NCBI GenBank assembly: GCA_946481475.1
Contig: CAMLOB010000011.1
Coordinates: 1 to 17,715 of the forward strand
From: an uncultured Chlorobiota bacterium
Lineage (GTDB): Bacteria > Bacteroidota > Kapaibacteriia > OLB7
Direction: 5' to 3'
DNA length: 17,715 bases
Shown here piece after piece: positions 16,002-17,715 of this stretch. The position numbers and the translations under genes were made by a program. Every line of letters begins with the position of its first letter. The stretch's first letter is position 1. The notes beneath the pieces are model-generated. The model saw only the letters and a program-made list of their open reading frames with translations, ran no database searches and was not told the DNA's origin.

Positions 16002-17495
16002 ATGTCGCAGACAACTTCTTCTCCTTCTTCACATCCGCACATTCTCATCGTCGGTGCCGGTCTGATGGGACCGGCTGCGGCATTCAACGCGCTGAACGAC
16101 CCGGCGGTCGGTCGGGTGACGCTGGTCGATCTGGATCAGGGGAAGCTGGATCGGGCGTATGAGGAGATGTCCCGTCGGGAAATTCACGGCGGTGAGGAGT
16201 CTCCTCTGTCGGAGCGCTTTCACATTCGTCGGCACGATCTCTCAGATCACAGTGGAACGGTCAACCTGTTCCGCGATGCCGATGTCGTCCTGACGGCCCT
16301 TCCCTGGCGTGCCGTCGTCCCCTCCGTTCGCGCGGCTCTGGAGGCGGGTGTGCCGCTGGTCGACCTGGCGATTCCTGATGACGACGAGATGGCCGAGCTC
16401 CGGCAGGAAACCGAAGAGAAGGGGGGCTTCATCCTTCTCGGATGCGGACTGGAACCGGGGCTGACCGAGATCGAGGCCCGTCGGCTTGCCGGGCGGCTGG
16501 ATGAGGTTCACGGCTTCGACATCATGGTCGGCGGCATCCCCGAAACTCCTTCCGGTCCGCTCGGCTACCGGATCGTCTTCGGCGGCGATCAACTCCCCCT
16601 GCGCTCCATCCCGGCCCTCGTCTTCATCGACGGAGAGCGGAAGATCATGGACCGGTATTCCGGGGAGAGTCGTACCGAATTTGCCGGCGTCGGGAGGGTG
16701 GAGGCGTGGCACGAGGGGATCATCCCCTGGCTCCTGGATCAGCCGGAGATGACCGGATTGCGTCACGGACAACAGCGGACGATCCGCTGGCCCGGCTATG
16801 CGGGGAAGGCCCGCGCGCTGAACGAACTCGGATTGCTCGGAACCGAGCCGATACGGGTCGGCGATGTTTCGGTTGTCCCGAAAGATCTGGTCGACACGCT
16901 TCTGCGTCCGCACGTGACGATGCGGGAGGAAGATCGGGATATCACTCTCTTTCGCGTGGAGGTAAGCGGTCTGAAGGATGGAGAAGAGATAACGTTGAAG
17001 ACCGAGATGATCGATCGCTACGACGAGGAGACCGGTTTCACCTCGATGGCCCGGACCACCGCCTTCACCGGCGCGATCCTTGCCCGGATGATCTCTTCCG
17101 GAGAACTCTCCGCCGTCGGACTCCGGACGCCGGATGAACTGGTGACCGGCGGAGCGTATGAACGGATGATCGAAGAACTTGCAAAGGAGAACGTCCGGTT
17201 CCGGACCTGTTCATACAGCGCCGAGGTGCGAAACTTCATGGACACGGAGGGGAAGCTGAAGACCCTGCCGTCGAAGCGTTCGAAGCGTGATCCGGTGCTC
17301 CACTATCTCTCCACCTTCTTCGATCCGGCTGTCGAATACAGTGAGAGCGAAGTCAACCGGATACTGAACGGACTTCACAACTTCAACGATGCCGCCTGGT
17401 TGCGCCGGAAACTGGTCGACGGAGGATGGTTCGAGCGGGAGAAGACCGGGGAGCGATACAGGGTCAGGATGGAATCAATGAAAAATGAAAAGTGA
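16002..17495 (+). CDS. Saccharopine dehydrogenase-like oxidoreductase with C-terminal DUF2087-like domain
   Basis: A 497-residue cytoplasmic protein. HILIVGAGLMGPAA (13-26) is a Rossmann GxGxxG motif, and the acidic end of beta-2 (VTLVDLD) points to NAD rather than NADP. ADVVLTALPW, VDLAIPDDD and LGCGLEPGLTEIEARRLA are typical of the saccharopine dehydrogenase / carboxynorspermidine synthase superfamily, which act on lysine- or polyamine-type amino acid conjugates. The catalytic and C-terminal domain runs to about 400. The segment from about 417 to 487 (LKTLPSKRSKRDPVLHYLS, then YSESEVNRILN and LRRKLVDGGWFERE) resembles DUF2087, a small winged-helix-like domain usually found in regulators. 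That combination is unusual. The substrate cannot be assigned. The last residues (MKNEK) are encoded by an A-rich 7-nt tandem repeat that runs over the stop codon. It is probably transcribed alone or by read-through from B. Confidence 0.8.
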   Translation: MSQTTSSPSSHPHILIVGAGLMGPAAAFNALNDPAVGRVTLVDLDQGKLDRAYEEMSRREIHGGEESPLSERFHIRRHDLSDHSGTVNLFRDADVVLTALPWRAVVPSVRAALEAGVPLVDLAIPDDDEMAELRQETEEKGGFILLGCGLEPGLTEIEARRLAGRLDEVHGFDIMVGGIPETPSGPLGYRIVFGGDQLPLRSIPALVFIDGERKIMDRYSGESRTEFAGVGRVEAWHEGIIPWLLDQPEMTGLRHGQQRTIRWPGYAGKARALNELGLLGTEPIRVGDVSVVPKDLVDTLLRPHVTMREEDRDITLFRVEVSGLKDGEEITLKTEMIDRYDEETGFTSMARTTAFTGAILARMISSGELSAVGLRTPDELVTGGAYERMIEELAKENVRFRTCSYSAEVRNFMDTEGKLKTLPSKRSKRDPVLHYLSTFFDPAVEYSESEVNRILNGLHNFNDAAWLRRKLVDGGWFEREKTGERYRVRMESMKNEK

Positions 17496-17498
17496 AAA
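17478..17498 (+). repeat. Three tandem 7-nt units (RTGAAAA) over the stop codon
   Basis: Units ATGAAAA, ATGAAAA and GTGAAAA run from the last codons of the oxidoreductase gene through its TGA (17493-17495). A-rich strings of this kind are common intergenic repeats in some bacterial genomes, so the gene's C-terminal residues may be recent additions. Confidence 0.6.
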
Positions 17499-17515
17499 AC
17501 GCAAAATGGTATGAT

Positions 17516-17566
17516 CGTAGGGGAGCAAATCTTGCCCACAAACTCCATTCCGCCGGAACCTCTACG
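17516..17566. repeat. Imperfect inverted repeat between convergent genes
   Basis: CGTAGGGG (17516-17523) faces CCTCTACG (17559-17566), seven Watson-Crick pairs plus one G-T, around a 35-nt interior holding a second small hairpin (GCAA/TTGC near 17525-17535). The right arm covers the stop codon of the minus-strand gene. It could act as a bidirectional terminator, or be a degraded copy of a dispersed palindromic repeat. Confidence 0.45.
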
Positions 17567-17714
17567 TCCCCGCCGCCAGGGCACGCTCCACCATCATCGA
17601 GCCGAGTCTTGCCAGATCCTGAAGTGTTGTGAAGCGGACGGGCTGGTCGACAGAGAGAACGAGGCCGTGGGATGAGAAGAGAATCAGGGGGACTTCTTCC
17701 CGCCGTTCATCCCG
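17562..17714 (-). CDS. 3' end of an unidentified convergent gene (partial)
   Basis: Reading the minus strand from the window edge gives an open frame of 50 codons ending in TAG at 17564-17562. It encodes a fragment with LILFSSHGLVLSVDQPVRF followed by an amphipathic helix (LQDLARLGSMMVERALAAGT). The strand-strand-helix pattern resembles Roadblock/LC7-type or similar small alpha/beta domains, and faintly the histidine-containing end of class II aldolases, but the fragment is too short to assign. Codon use (C/G-ending third positions) matches the neighbouring real genes, and the opposite strand lacks a better frame here. Its start lies outside the window. Confidence 0.6.
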   Translation of the reverse strand, partial: RDERREEVPLILFSSHGLVLSVDQPVRFTTLQDLARLGSMMVERALAAGT

Positions 17715-17715
17715 T

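Overview
The window looks like chromosomal DNA of a GC-rich member of the Bacteroidota/Chlorobiota/Ignavibacteriota (FCB) lineage. The evidence is three secreted proteins with C-terminal beta-sandwich domains of the type IX secretion (T9SS) sorting kind, a TonB-dependent receptor with a carboxypeptidase-regulatory-like N-domain, choice-of-anchor-D (ASH) repeats joined to an IgGFc-binding-type domain, and two intergenic copies of TACCTTTG, which fits the Bacteroidota -7 element TAnnTTTG. GC content near 60% and some usable Shine-Dalgarno sites fit Kapabacteria or Ignavibacteria-like relatives better than classical Bacteroidetes. That placement is inference; no rRNA or ribosomal marker is present.

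Layout, left to right. (1) 1-738: LolD-type ATPase of the lipoprotein-release ABC transporter. (2) 941-5110: a 1389-residue secreted multidomain protein (IgGFc-binding-like, several ASH domains, cohesin-like domain, T9SS tail), closed by a strong intrinsic terminator. (3) 5265-7870: a two-gene operon with a 4-nt overlap, encoding a NodB-fold polysaccharide-deacetylase-like protein and a GT4 glycosyltransferase. (4) 7977-10280: TonB-dependent outer-membrane receptor. (5) 10371-15922: two tandem paralogous secreted proteins, here called A and B. They share a 519-bp stretch of perfect DNA identity although the rest of the two genes has diverged strongly. (6) 16002-17495: a saccharopine-dehydrogenase-like oxidoreductase carrying a C-terminal DUF2087-like domain. 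(7) The last 3' end of a convergent minus-strand gene, running off the window. All complete genes are on the plus strand.

Most of the genes concern the cell envelope: lipoprotein release, surface glycan modification, outer-membrane uptake and T9SS-exported surface proteins. No T9SS machinery gene, RNA gene, CRISPR array, transposase or integrase is visible. The most unusual features are the gene-conversion-like mosaic between A and B, the loss of the sorting-domain PNPA motif in B, the oxidoreductase-DUF2087 fusion, and the palindromic repeat-like sequence at the right end. I see no clearly new defence or mobile system. The A/B pair with its recombining core is the best candidate for something undescribed.
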